A DNA stretch of 64,000 nucleotides from Faucicola tetraodonis (GTDB taxonomy: Bacteria > Pseudomonadota > Gammaproteobacteria > Pseudomonadales > Moraxellaceae). Of the stretch, positions 1 through 7,882 are shown piece by piece. The notes under the pieces are model-generated. The model saw only the letters and a program-made list of their open reading frames with translations. It was not told the DNA's origin and did no database searches. The position numbers and the translations under genes are program-made. The stretch lies in NCBI GenBank assembly GCA_032017425.1, contig DALZPW010000003.1, one strand, 5' to 3'. Position 1 is the stretch's first letter, and each line of letters opens with the position of its first letter.

Positions 1-119
1 GAGCTGCTGCCTCATGTGTGGCAATCCCCACAATAGGGAATGGTCGGATGCTTACCTTAAAAGACTTTTTAACCCAATTTTTAGGTAAACTACCAATATC
101 TTTTAGCCAAACAAAAAAC

Positions 120-146
120 AGCCAGTCAATCAACTGGCTATTTTTT
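120..146. terminator. Bidirectional intrinsic terminator after serS
   Basis: A 7-bp perfect stem (AGCCAGT / ACTGGCT) with a 6-nt loop is followed by six T on the plus strand and preceded by an A-rich run, which becomes a T-run on the minus strand. It can end serS (minus) and whatever gene reads in from the left edge. Confidence 0.85.
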
Positions 147-160
147 CATTGTTACCACTA

Positions 161-1426
161 CTAACCAATCACATCAACGCCCATATAAGGACGTAACACT
201 TCAGGCACCGTGATAGTACCATCCGCATTTTGGTAATTTTCCATGATGGCAAGCAAGGTACGACCGACCGCAAGACCTGAGCCATTTAAGGTATGCACCA
301 GCTCGGTTTTTTTGCCGTCTTTGACACGCGCTTGCATACGGCGCGCTTGGAAGTCGCCACAGTTTGAGCAGCTAGAGATTTCACGGTAGGTAGTCTGAGA
401 CGGTAGCCACACCTCGATATCATAGGTTTTCACCGCGCCAAAACCCATATCACCGCCACACAGCACAATCACCCGATACGGCAAACCAAGCTGCTGCAAG
501 ATATATTCCGCTTGTCCTGTCATGTCCTCTAAGGCTTGCATTGACTGCGCTGGATGGGTGATTTGTACCATTTCCACTTTTTCAAACTGGTGCTGACGAA
601 TCAAGCCACGGGTATCTCGCCCGGCACTGCCCGCTTCACTGCGAAAACAGGGGGTATGGGCAGTTATCTTGATGGGCAAGGCTTCGGGGTCTAGGATTTT
701 GTCGCGCACGCTGTTGGTAAGTGGCACTTCTGAAGTAGGGATTAGGTAATACTCTTTTTCACCGCGCAGTTTGAATAGGTCTTCTTCAAACTTTGGTAGC
801 TGCCCTGTACCAAGCAGGCTGTCGGCATTGACCATATACGGCACATACATTTCCGTATAGCCGTATTTGTCGGTATGGGTAGTAAGCATAAAGGCAATCA
901 AGGCGCGGTTGAGTTTGGCGAGTTGACCTTTTAGCACGCTAAACCGTGAGCCAGTCAGTTTGGCCGCCATTTCAAAGTCAAGTAACCCCAAGTCTTCGCC
1001 CAAGTCGCTATGGTCTTTGACCTCAAAATCAAATTGGCGTGGCTCGCCCCATCGACGCATTTCGACATTGTCGTTTTCATCTTTACCTGCCGGCACGCTG
1101 TCATCAGGCAAGTTTGGGATAGTTAAAGCTGCTGCTAGAATTTTCTCCTGCAAGGCTTTGAGCGCGTCTTCCGCTTGTTTCATCTCGCTACTGATGGTTG
1201 CCATTTCTGCCATTAAGGCGTCAGTATTTTCGCCATTGCGTTTCATCAAGCCGACTTGTTTGGCGCCCGCATTTTTTTTGGCTTGTAGTTCTTCGGTTTT
1301 GACTTGAATGGATTTGCGCTGTTCTTCGACTTGCTGCCAAAATGCTTTATCAAGCTCATAGCCGCGTTTGGCAAGTTTTTCGGCGACCGTGTCTAGTTCT
1401 GTACGCAGTAATTTTGGGTCGATCAT
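161..1426 (-). CDS. serS: Seryl-tRNA synthetase
   Basis: Cytoplasmic class II aminoacyl-tRNA synthetase that charges tRNA-Ser (and tRNA-Sec where present). The 421-residue length is normal for bacterial SerRS. Residues about 30-110 are a Lys/Glu/Gln-rich antiparallel coiled coil, the tRNA-binding arm. The catalytic core has motif 2 with FRSEAG followed by RDTRGLIRQHQF near residues 262-285, and motif 3 with GSGLAVGRTL near residue 383. Start ATG MIDPKLLR matches the usual SerRS N-terminus. It stands alone and is closed by a strong terminator. Confidence 0.98.
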   Translation of the reverse strand: MIDPKLLRTELDTVAEKLAKRGYELDKAFWQQVEEQRKSIQVKTEELQAKKNAGAKQVGLMKRNGENTDALMAEMATISSEMKQAEDALKALQEKILAAALTIPNLPDDSVPAGKDENDNVEMRRWGEPRQFDFEVKDHSDLGEDLGLLDFEMAAKLTGSRFSVLKGQLAKLNRALIAFMLTTHTDKYGYTEMYVPYMVNADSLLGTGQLPKFEEDLFKLRGEKEYYLIPTSEVPLTNSVRDKILDPEALPIKITAHTPCFRSEAGSAGRDTRGLIRQHQFEKVEMVQITHPAQSMQALEDMTGQAEYILQQLGLPYRVIVLCGGDMGFGAVKTYDIEVWLPSQTTYREISSCSNCGDFQARRMQARVKDGKKTELVHTLNGSGLAVGRTLLAIMENYQNADGTITVPEVLRPYMGVDVIG

Positions 1427-1718
1427 GGCGATAAGTTCCTTAAATTGTTCAAACTTGAGTTAAAGCAGCAAAATGGCTGTTGATATCAGCGTGTATGATA
1501 GCAAGATTGCGGCGATTTTTCACGGTAGCGACTAGAAATACACGGTAAATTGACGATTTATCGGTATGCGTTTATCGGCGTTCGCCCCTCGCTGCATTGG
1601 GGAAAAACAAAAATTTATCAAAAAGTGCGTTGTTAGGTTTATTTTTGGGTCAAGGTTGGGTAAGATAAGCCTTCTTTTATCGTTTTGTAACTATCGTTTG
1701 ATAGTGAGTGAATTGTTT

Positions 1719-2405
1719 ATGGCTCTGTACCCTTACACCCTACAACCTGTGGATTTGAATCTGACCGAGGACGAGTTTCGTCAAGCACAGCTGCAGCTAT
1801 TTGATGCCAACAACCAAACTTTGACCAAAATCACCCCAAAAACTTGGGCAATTTTGGCAGTCATTGTGGTGCTAGCGATTTTAGGTCTGATTTTTGTGCA
1901 CGGTTATTCCACCATTATTTTTTGGTTGATGCTCGTGGGTGTAGTGGTTTATTTGCTGGCGCGTACCTACGGTCTTAAATGGTATGTCAAACGCGAATTT
2001 GAAAAACAAATGGCAAGCCAAAGCATGCCGCCAGAGATGCAACAAATCAAGCTTGGCGTACAACAGCACGGGGTAGTAATGTCCATGCCTGCCCCCAACA
2101 TGCCCGCCATGCCACGCGGCTACAATCAGCCTTTGGTACGTAGTAGCGGTATGCAGCAAGCGGTCATCAAATGGGATAGTGTCACCAACTGGCAAGAAAC
2201 GCCTGACTATATCTTTATGATGTTTGATGTCAAAAATCCAAAAACGGGTGAAAGCCAACAAGGCAGCCAAATCGTGCCCAAACGCCTTGCCAACCAAAAA
2301 TTCCCGATTGATACCCTACGTCATCATTTACAGCAAAACATTGGACAACCAGGTTTTGATTTAACCGACAAACCGACTGATAAATATTTTCCAGAAAACA
2401 ATTAA
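1719..2405 (+). CDS. YcxB-like membrane protein
   Basis: Protein of 228 residues and unknown function. I place the start at the ATG at 1719 (MALYPYTLQP), because the 51 codons upstream in the same frame look like non-coding sequence and include no convincing ribosome site. Two hydrophobic segments lie at about residues 38-58 and 62-78, and a long soluble C-terminal half follows. The C-terminal stretch, with WDSVTNWQETPDYIFMMF and later a VPK motif, resembles the YcxB-like domain (Pfam PF14317) as I remember it. It sits between serS (divergent) and dps with its own terminator, so the context gives no clue to function. Confidence 0.7.
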   Translation: MALYPYTLQPVDLNLTEDEFRQAQLQLFDANNQTLTKITPKTWAILAVIVVLAILGLIFVHGYSTIIFWLMLVGVVVYLLARTYGLKWYVKREFEKQMASQSMPPEMQQIKLGVQQHGVVMSMPAPNMPAMPRGYNQPLVRSSGMQQAVIKWDSVTNWQETPDYIFMMFDVKNPKTGESQQGSQIVPKRLANQKFPIDTLRHHLQQNIGQPGFDLTDKPTDKYFPENN

Positions 2406-2450
2406 GACAACGATTAAGATTAAGACAACAACTAATTATCGATGACCACA

Positions 2451-2481
2451 AAAACTGCAGCCAAGAAACTGCAGTTTTTTT
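2451..2481 (+). terminator. Intrinsic terminator after YcxB-like gene
   Basis: Inverted repeat AAACTGCAG / CTGCAGTTT around a CCAAGAA loop, followed by a seven-T run. It lies 46 bp after the stop codon of the YcxB-like gene. Confidence 0.85.
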
Positions 2482-2617
2482 ATGGCAGCAAGCAAAACTA
2501 TTTACTAAATTTGCACACAGCTGCGCCAAATGTTTGATATTATTTTTAGGGTAATACCGTACATTTTAATTGATAAAATTAAATATATAGATAAAAACGA
2601 TTAATTTTAATAACAGC

Positions 2618-2648
2618 TTGTTTAGGCTTACAATTAAGTCCTAAACAA
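2618..2648 (+). promoter_or_regulatory. Perfect inverted repeat in the dps leader
   Basis: TTGTTTAGG and CCTAAACAA form perfect 9-bp arms around a 13-nt centre that itself contains CTT / AAG. The repeat ends 30 bp before the dps ATG, just upstream of the TAGGAG ribosome site. No T-run follows, so it is not a terminator. It does not match the OxyR four-ATAG pattern or a Fur box. It could be a repressor operator or an mRNA hairpin controlling dps translation. Confidence 0.6.
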
Positions 2649-2678
2649 ATAAAAATCATCATTTTAGGAGATAACAAC

Positions 2679-3272
2679 ATGGCAAAACAAGCCACTACAA
2701 AGCAATCAGCAACCAAACAAGACTCAGAACAATTAGACAATACCGATAAATCAGGTGAAAAAGTGACTGCCTCCAAATCTACTGCTTCCAAATCTGGCTC
2801 AAGTAAAACACGCGATATCAGCTTAGCCGCTGCAGACATGAGCGCCATTGTTGAGCAATTAAATACCTTATTAGCCAACTATCATGTGTTCTATACCAAT
2901 GTTCGTGGCTATCACTGGAATGTGCGTGGCTCAGATTTCTTTACCCTCCATGTGAAGTTTGAAGAGTTATATACTGCGCTGCAAGTCCAAATTGATGAAA
3001 TTGCTGAGCGCATTTTGACCTTACAAGGTACACCACTACATGCTTATAGCGATTTCTTAAAAATCTCAAGCATCAAAGAAGACAAAAACGTCTCTGACGG
3101 TGTGGCATGTGTGAAAGGTATTTTAACGGGTCTGACTATGACCATCGCTAAAGAACGCGAAATCATTGACTTAGCGGATGAAGATGACGATCAAGGCACT
3201 GCCGACCAATTGACTGCGTACGTGCAAGAACAAGAAAAATTGGTGTGGATGTACAATGCCTATCTTGGCTAA
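2679..3272 (+). CDS. dps: Dps family DNA-protection ferritin
   Basis: Forms a dodecameric shell that oxidises and stores iron with peroxide and protects DNA during starvation or oxidative stress. The ferritin-like domain starts near residue 48. Conserved ferroxidase ligands fit Dps spacing: H79 (in GYHWNVRG), H91, D106 and E110 (in DEIAERI). Residues 1-45 form a Lys/Ser/Thr/Gln-rich disordered extension with repeated SKS/TKQ units. Basic tails like this bind DNA in other Dps proteins, so DNA binding through it is likely. A good TAGGAG site precedes the ATG, and an intrinsic terminator follows. The upstream inverted repeat at 2618-2648 suggests specific control. Confidence 0.93.
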   Translation: MAKQATTKQSATKQDSEQLDNTDKSGEKVTASKSTASKSGSSKTRDISLAAADMSAIVEQLNTLLANYHVFYTNVRGYHWNVRGSDFFTLHVKFEELYTALQVQIDEIAERILTLQGTPLHAYSDFLKISSIKEDKNVSDGVACVKGILTGLTMTIAKEREIIDLADEDDDQGTADQLTAYVQEQEKLVWMYNAYLG

Positions 3273-3290
3273 TCGTCCCATCTGACCAAA

Positions 3291-3317
3291 AAGACGGCTT
3301 TAATAGTCGTCTTTTTT
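3291..3317 (+). terminator. Intrinsic terminator after dps
   Basis: AAGACG / CGTCTT stem around an 11-nt loop, followed by a T-rich tail, 18 bp after the dps stop. Confidence 0.8.
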
Positions 3318-3336
3318 ATTGCGTGGTAAAATAAAA

Positions 3337-3352
3337 ACACAATATATAGATT
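3337..3352 (+). promoter_or_regulatory. Probable NrdR box upstream of nrdB
   Basis: ACACAATATATAGATT matches the NrdR consensus ACACWATATATWGTGT at 14 of 16 positions. The box lies about 240 bp before nrdB, inside a 317-bp gap. The rest of that gap is very AT-rich and also carries a two-copy 16-bp direct repeat (TTGTTAGCTGATTTAC-like, 3514-3545). I could not find a second box at the usual 31-32 bp spacing. NrdR is the dATP-responsive repressor of ribonucleotide reductase genes, so the position fits. Confidence 0.6.
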
Positions 3353-3589
3353 TTCAAATGTCAATAAATTTAATTACTAATTTTTTGATATACAAATAGT
3401 TATATATTTCAATATGTTATAAATTTTATCCTTAGAAATCAAGTCCTTGGGTGGATTGCAATTTCTATATGTTGTTATCTATAATAGCCAAGCATACTAG
3501 CCAGTTGATGCATTTGTTAGCTGATTTACTTGTTAACTGATACTGCTACGCCACTTGTCTTGAACTTTGATTGAAGAAGATTCACCGCT

Positions 3590-4723
3590 ATGTCATATTC
3601 CATCTTTTGCCAAACCAAAAATGACCCATTGCTTGAGCCGATGTTTTTTGGTCAGCCTGTCAATGTGGCACGTTACGACCAACAAAAATTCCCTGTTTTC
3701 GAGCAGTTGATTGAAAAGCAATTGTCGTTTTTTTGGCGTCCAGAAGAAATTGACGTTTCCAAAGACCGCTTGGATTTTAGCAACTTGTCAGTGCATGAAC
3801 AGCATATCTTCTTAAGCAACCTAAAGTACCAAACCTTGCTTGATTCGATTCAAGGTCGTAGCCCCAATGCCGTGCTACTGCCGCTGGTATCGATTCCTGA
3901 ATTAGAAACCTGGATTGAAACATGGTCATTTTCTGAGACCATCCATTCTCGCAGCTATACCCACATTATTCGTAACGTGGTCAATGACCCAAGCAAAGTA
4001 TTCGACGATATCGTTGACAATCCTTTTATCCTAGAGCGCGCGACAGGGATTGCCAAGTTTTATGACGAGCTGTATCAACTATCTCAGCTATATAACCTAT
4101 ACGGTGAAGGTCGTCATGTCATCGATGGCAAGCCCGTCGAGGTTAATTTACGCCTGCTTAAAACCAAATTGTATCTATGTTTGGTGGCTATCAATGTGCT
4201 AGAAGCGATTCGTTTTTATGTGTCGTTTGCCTGTTCATTTGCCTTTGCTGAACGCAAACTGATGGAAGGTAATGCCAAAATTATCAAAATGATTGCCCGT
4301 GACGAAGCGCTTCATCTAAACGGCACCCAGCATATGATTAATTTGATGCAATCGGGCAAAGATGACCCTGACATGGTAGAAATCGCCCAAGATTGCCAAC
4401 AGCAAGCCATTGAAATTTTCAAAGACGCGGCTGAACAAGAAAAAGCATGGGCAAAATATTTGTTTAAAGATGGCTCGATGATTGGCTTGAATGAAAATAT
4501 CTTGGTGCAATATGTTGAGTACATTACCAACCTACGTATGGATGCGATTGGCTTACCCCCTATTTTTGCGGCAATTAAAAATAACCCAATTCCATGGATC
4601 AATGCTTGGCTGTCCTCAGACAACGTGCAAGTCGCCCCACAAGAGTCAGAAATCACCTCTTACTTAGTCGGTCAAATTGACGCAGAGCTGAGTGATGATG
4701 CGTTTGATGATTTTGAATTGTAA
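3590..4723 (+). CDS. nrdB: Ribonucleotide reductase class Ia, beta subunit
   Basis: Small subunit of aerobic ribonucleotide reductase. It houses the diiron centre and tyrosyl radical used by NrdA to reduce ribonucleotides. Its 377 residues match the E. coli length, and all metal ligands are in register one residue later: D85, E116, H119, E205, E239 and H242. The radical tyrosine is Y123, in HSRSYTHIIRN. The C-terminus is acidic (SDDAFDDFEL), as required for docking to NrdA. The next gene, yfaE, maintains the iron cofactor. Unusually, nrdA is not adjacent but lies 32 kb downstream on the same strand. Confidence 0.97.
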   Translation: MSYSIFCQTKNDPLLEPMFFGQPVNVARYDQQKFPVFEQLIEKQLSFFWRPEEIDVSKDRLDFSNLSVHEQHIFLSNLKYQTLLDSIQGRSPNAVLLPLVSIPELETWIETWSFSETIHSRSYTHIIRNVVNDPSKVFDDIVDNPFILERATGIAKFYDELYQLSQLYNLYGEGRHVIDGKPVEVNLRLLKTKLYLCLVAINVLEAIRFYVSFACSFAFAERKLMEGNAKIIKMIARDEALHLNGTQHMINLMQSGKDDPDMVEIAQDCQQQAIEIFKDAAEQEKAWAKYLFKDGSMIGLNENILVQYVEYITNLRMDAIGLPPIFAAIKNNPIPWINAWLSSDNVQVAPQESEITSYLVGQIDAELSDDAFDDFEL

Positions 4724-4763
4724 TTCGTCATACGCTTATTTTATTTAGGCAATATAATCGATT

Positions 4764-5024
4764 ATGGCATGGATTTTTACTAACAATACGCAGTTTTATC
4801 TGCATGACGCCGAGACGTTGCTACAAGGCATGCTTCGCTCAAAAATCCCTGCCAATCACCAATGCCTTGAAGGTTATTGCGGTACTTGTAAGCTCAAATA
4901 CCGCCGTCGCCACCATGACACCCGTATCGACTATATCAATGAGCCACTGGTGATGTTAGACGATGACGAAATCCTACCCTGCTGTTGTCAAGTCAGAGGG
5001 GCAATCGAGCTTGATATCGATTGA
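4764..5024 (+). CDS. yfaE: YfaE-type [2Fe-2S] ferredoxin
   Basis: Small plant-type ferredoxin of 86 residues that in E. coli supplies electrons to rebuild the NrdB diiron-tyrosyl cofactor. Cluster ligands are visible as C34, C39 and C42 (CLEGYCGTC) plus one of the cysteines in the C73-C75 triplet. Three consecutive cysteines are unusual, and only one is needed as a ligand. It starts 40 bp after nrdB and is almost certainly cotranscribed with it. No strong ribosome site is visible, so translation may be weak or coupled. Confidence 0.93.
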   Translation: MAWIFTNNTQFYLHDAETLLQGMLRSKIPANHQCLEGYCGTCKLKYRRRHHDTRIDYINEPLVMLDDDEILPCCCQVRGAIELDID

Positions 5025-5295
5025 TTTACCCAAATAACCCGCCAAAAACTGCGCGAAATGCCGCATAAAGCGAAAACTTACCCGCTTTGCCTTTAATTTT
5101 CTCCCCGCGAACCTCATATAATCCGTTATAATAATAGGTTGACTACCGCTTTTTAATCATACTAAATCTTTATTTAGTCCTCGACTGTCATTTGCAGGGT
5201 GTATCCCTTGATAAAAATGAAGAAATACAGTCATTAGCTTATTTGTCGTGCTATTACATTATTTATTTTTTTAACCAATATCAAAGCGAGCCCTC

Positions 5296-7200
5296 ATGAG
5301 CGAACATTCAACTTCTCAATTAGCCACGCTGATTCAATTAGGTAAAGAGCAAGGTTATCTCACCTATGCTGAGATTAATGACCAACTCCCCGAATCGGTA
5401 ACTGAAAGTGACCAAATTGATGATATTATTCAAATGCTCACAGACGTTGGCATCAAGATTTTTGAGACCGCGCCTGATGAAGACGACATTATGCTTAGCG
5501 ATGATGCGGATGATGACGAGATTGCTGTCGATGAAGCCGCTGCGGTACTTGCCTCAGTAGAATCTGAGCCAGGTCGCACTACTGACCCTGTGCGTATGTA
5601 CATGCGTGAGATGGGTACGGTTGACCTACTCACCCGTGAAGGCGAGATTGCGATTGCTAAGCGTATCGAAGATGGTATCCGAGATGTACAACATGCCATG
5701 ACCTTCTGGCCAGGTACGGTTGCCATGCTCATTAATGAATACCACCAAACCTTTGAAGGTGAAAAGAAAGTCTCTGATATTATTACCGGTTTTCTTGACC
5801 CTGAAGCCGCTGATGTCATCCCGCTTGCCGATGACGAAGAGGTGGAAATTGCGTTACCGATTATCAAACCTAAAGTCAAAGACGACGAAGCCGAGGATGA
5901 ACTCGACGATGAAGCCGAAAACGCCGATGAAATCGAAGAAGCCGATGGCGAAGTCAGCGAAGATGCCGATACCGAAGAAGCGAGCGGTCTTGACCCTGAA
6001 GAAGTGCGTCTGCGCTTTGAAGAATTAGAGCAATTATTCACCAAGGTCAAAGATTTATTAGCCACTCATGACCGTGATAGCGACGTCGTCAAAGCGGCGA
6101 TGAATGAGCTTGCCAACTGCTTTATGCTATTTAAGCTCAATAGCCGTGTCTCTGACAATATCATGGATATGATGCGTGAGGTGTATGAAGACGTGCGTAA
6201 AAACGAACGTCACATCATGAAACTGGTGATTCGCCGCGGTAAAATGCCAAAAGATGAGTTTCGCAAAACCTTTCCGCATAATGAAACCAACCTTGACTGG
6301 CTCCCTAACCGTATCGCAGGCAAACCTGCCTTTGCCGACACGTTAGAGCGGGTACTTGACGAAGTGTTACAGTATCAAGGGCGTATCCAGCAGCATGAGC
6401 AAAATCTTGGCATGAGCATCGACCAAATGAAAGTGGTCGCACGTAACATGTCTGTGGGTGAAGCCAAAGCCCGCCGCGCCAAAAAAGAAATGGTTGAGGC
6501 GAACTTACGTTTGGTTATCTCGATTGCTAAAAAGTACACCAACCGCGGTTTGCAGTTCCTTGATTTGATTCAAGAAGGTAACATTGGCTTGATGAAAGCG
6601 GTAGATAAATTTGAATATCGCCGTGGTTATAAATTCTCCACTTATGCCACATGGTGGATTCGCCAAGCCATCACCCGTTCGATTGCTGACCAAGCACGTA
6701 CCATCCGTATCCCTGTGCACATGATTGAAACCATCAATAAAATCAACCGTGTATCGCGCCAGCTATTACAAGAAATGGGACGTGAGCCGACTCCTGAGGA
6801 ATTGGGCGAACGCTTAGAGATGGACGAAGTCAAAGTCCGTAAAGTACTCAAAATCGCCAAAGAACCCATCTCAATGGAAACCCCAATTGGGGACGATGAA
6901 GACAGTCACTTGGGTGATTTTATTGAGGATTCGAGTATCTCAAGCCCAGTGGATGAAGCAACGGCACAAGGGTTAAAAGAAGCTACCCGTGAAGTGTTGG
7001 CCAACCTCACCGAACGTGAAGCCAAAGTGCTTAAAATGCGTTTTGGTATTGATATGTCTACCGACCATACCTTAGAAGAAGTGGGTAAACAATTTGATGT
7101 CACCCGTGAGCGTATTCGTCAGATTGAAGCCAAAGCGCTGCGTAAACTGCGCCACCCTTCTCGCTCTGAACATCTACGTTCATTCCTAGAGAATGATTGA
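5296..7200 (+). CDS. rpoD: RNA polymerase primary sigma factor RpoD (sigma-70)
   Basis: Main housekeeping sigma factor, 634 residues. Region 1.1 occupies about residues 1-80. Region 1.2 (DPVRMYMREMGTVDLLTREGE compressed) is near residue 97-117. The non-conserved region carries a strongly acidic stretch at about 196-232. Regions 2.1-2.4 start near residue 401 with ANLRLVISIAKKY and include the FSTYATWWIRQAITR promoter -10 recognition segment. The region 4.2 helix-turn-helix (VTRERIRQIEAKALRKL) is near the C-terminus. It is transcribed alone: the rpsU-dnaG neighbours known from enterics are absent. The 271-bp upstream gap should hold its promoter, but I could not identify one firmly. Confidence 0.99.
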   Translation: MSEHSTSQLATLIQLGKEQGYLTYAEINDQLPESVTESDQIDDIIQMLTDVGIKIFETAPDEDDIMLSDDADDDEIAVDEAAAVLASVESEPGRTTDPVRMYMREMGTVDLLTREGEIAIAKRIEDGIRDVQHAMTFWPGTVAMLINEYHQTFEGEKKVSDIITGFLDPEAADVIPLADDEEVEIALPIIKPKVKDDEAEDELDDEAENADEIEEADGEVSEDADTEEASGLDPEEVRLRFEELEQLFTKVKDLLATHDRDSDVVKAAMNELANCFMLFKLNSRVSDNIMDMMREVYEDVRKNERHIMKLVIRRGKMPKDEFRKTFPHNETNLDWLPNRIAGKPAFADTLERVLDEVLQYQGRIQQHEQNLGMSIDQMKVVARNMSVGEAKARRAKKEMVEANLRLVISIAKKYTNRGLQFLDLIQEGNIGLMKAVDKFEYRRGYKFSTYATWWIRQAITRSIADQARTIRIPVHMIETINKINRVSRQLLQEMGREPTPEELGERLEMDEVKVRKVLKIAKEPISMETPIGDDEDSHLGDFIEDSSISSPVDEATAQGLKEATREVLANLTEREAKVLKMRFGIDMSTDHTLEEVGKQFDVTRERIRQIEAKALRKLRHPSRSEHLRSFLEND

Positions 7201-7218
7201 TGTTATATCCATCCAAAA

Positions 7219-7247
7219 AAGCCGAGACAATGTTCTCGGTTTTTTTA
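7219..7247 (+). terminator. Intrinsic terminator after rpoD
   Basis: CCGAGA / TCTCGG stem with a 6-nt loop, followed by seven T, starting 20 bp after the rpoD stop. The following 7255-7330 stretch repeats TTTATGAATG three times in an irregular array. Confidence 0.9.
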
Positions 7248-7416
7248 TGGGCGGATTTATGAATGTGATTTTTCTATAAATGTGGCTTTTTATGAATGGG
7301 GTTATGGATAGGTTTATGAATGGCGCTTTTTTCAACCCCAAACCCCAACGTCTTGAAATTATCGGTTTTACCCTCATTTAGACTCTAAAGAAATTTATAT
7401 AACCTTAGGTGATGCT

Positions 7417-7761
7417 ATGAACGATAAAACAATTACGCTTAATAACTTGGAAGCCGCTGCATGTAGTACGCGAGCGGCGAAACCTACGGATATCCAGCAC
7501 CCAGAATTGTGGAATTTTCCCATGGATTATCCGTTAAGTATCATCGGTCATGAGGGTCACAAAGAGGCGTTACTCGATGAAGTAAAATTAATTTTGGGTA
7601 CTTTATTTCCTGAATTTGATTTGGCAAGTTTGACTATCAATCCCTCGCGTACCGGTCGTTTCCACTCCGTACGTGCTAATGTGTATTTGACAGACGCTGA
7701 GCAAGTCAATAGCTTGTATAAAATGCTAGATGAAGCGGCAAGTATTCGTACCGTATTATAA
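7417..7761 (+). CDS. DUF493 (YbeD-like) family protein
   Basis: Small soluble protein of 114 residues. The core from about residue 31 (WNFPMDYPLSIIGHE) to the end (an ACT-like ferredoxin fold, ending YKMLDEAASIRTVL) matches the DUF493/YbeD family. E. coli YbeD has no settled function and neighbours lipoate genes there; no lipoate gene is here. The N-terminal 28 residues are an extra, less conserved tail. The start has a good AGGTGA site. It is flanked by terminators and is probably a single-gene unit. Confidence 0.85.
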   Translation: MNDKTITLNNLEAAACSTRAAKPTDIQHPELWNFPMDYPLSIIGHEGHKEALLDEVKLILGTLFPEFDLASLTINPSRTGRFHSVRANVYLTDAEQVNSLYKMLDEAASIRTVL

Positions 7762-7804
7762 ACCTGTCATGGTTAAAAATGGCACGATTGATTGACGTAA
7801 AAAA

Positions 7805-7835
7805 AAGCGGGATACATCAGTTATCCCGCTTTTCT
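7805..7835. terminator. Bidirectional terminator between DUF493 gene and lipoprotein
   Basis: AAGCGGGATA / TATCCCGCTT, a 10-bp perfect stem with a 7-nt loop, A-run on the left and T-run on the right. It serves the two converging genes. Confidence 0.9.
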
Positions 7836-7882
7836 TATCTGTTTTATATGGGTTATCAGCAGTTGATGATATGCTTGCCTGA

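Noticed and set aside
2..88. Open frame at the left edge ending at 88, containing CCLMCGNP-like residues
   Set aside because: It resembles the end of small CxMCGNPR-type proteins, but only 28 codons are visible and the rest does not fit, so no call is possible.
5430..6065. 211-codon antisense frame inside rpoD
   Set aside because: Serine-rich mirror of the acidic region of rpoD; no independent support.
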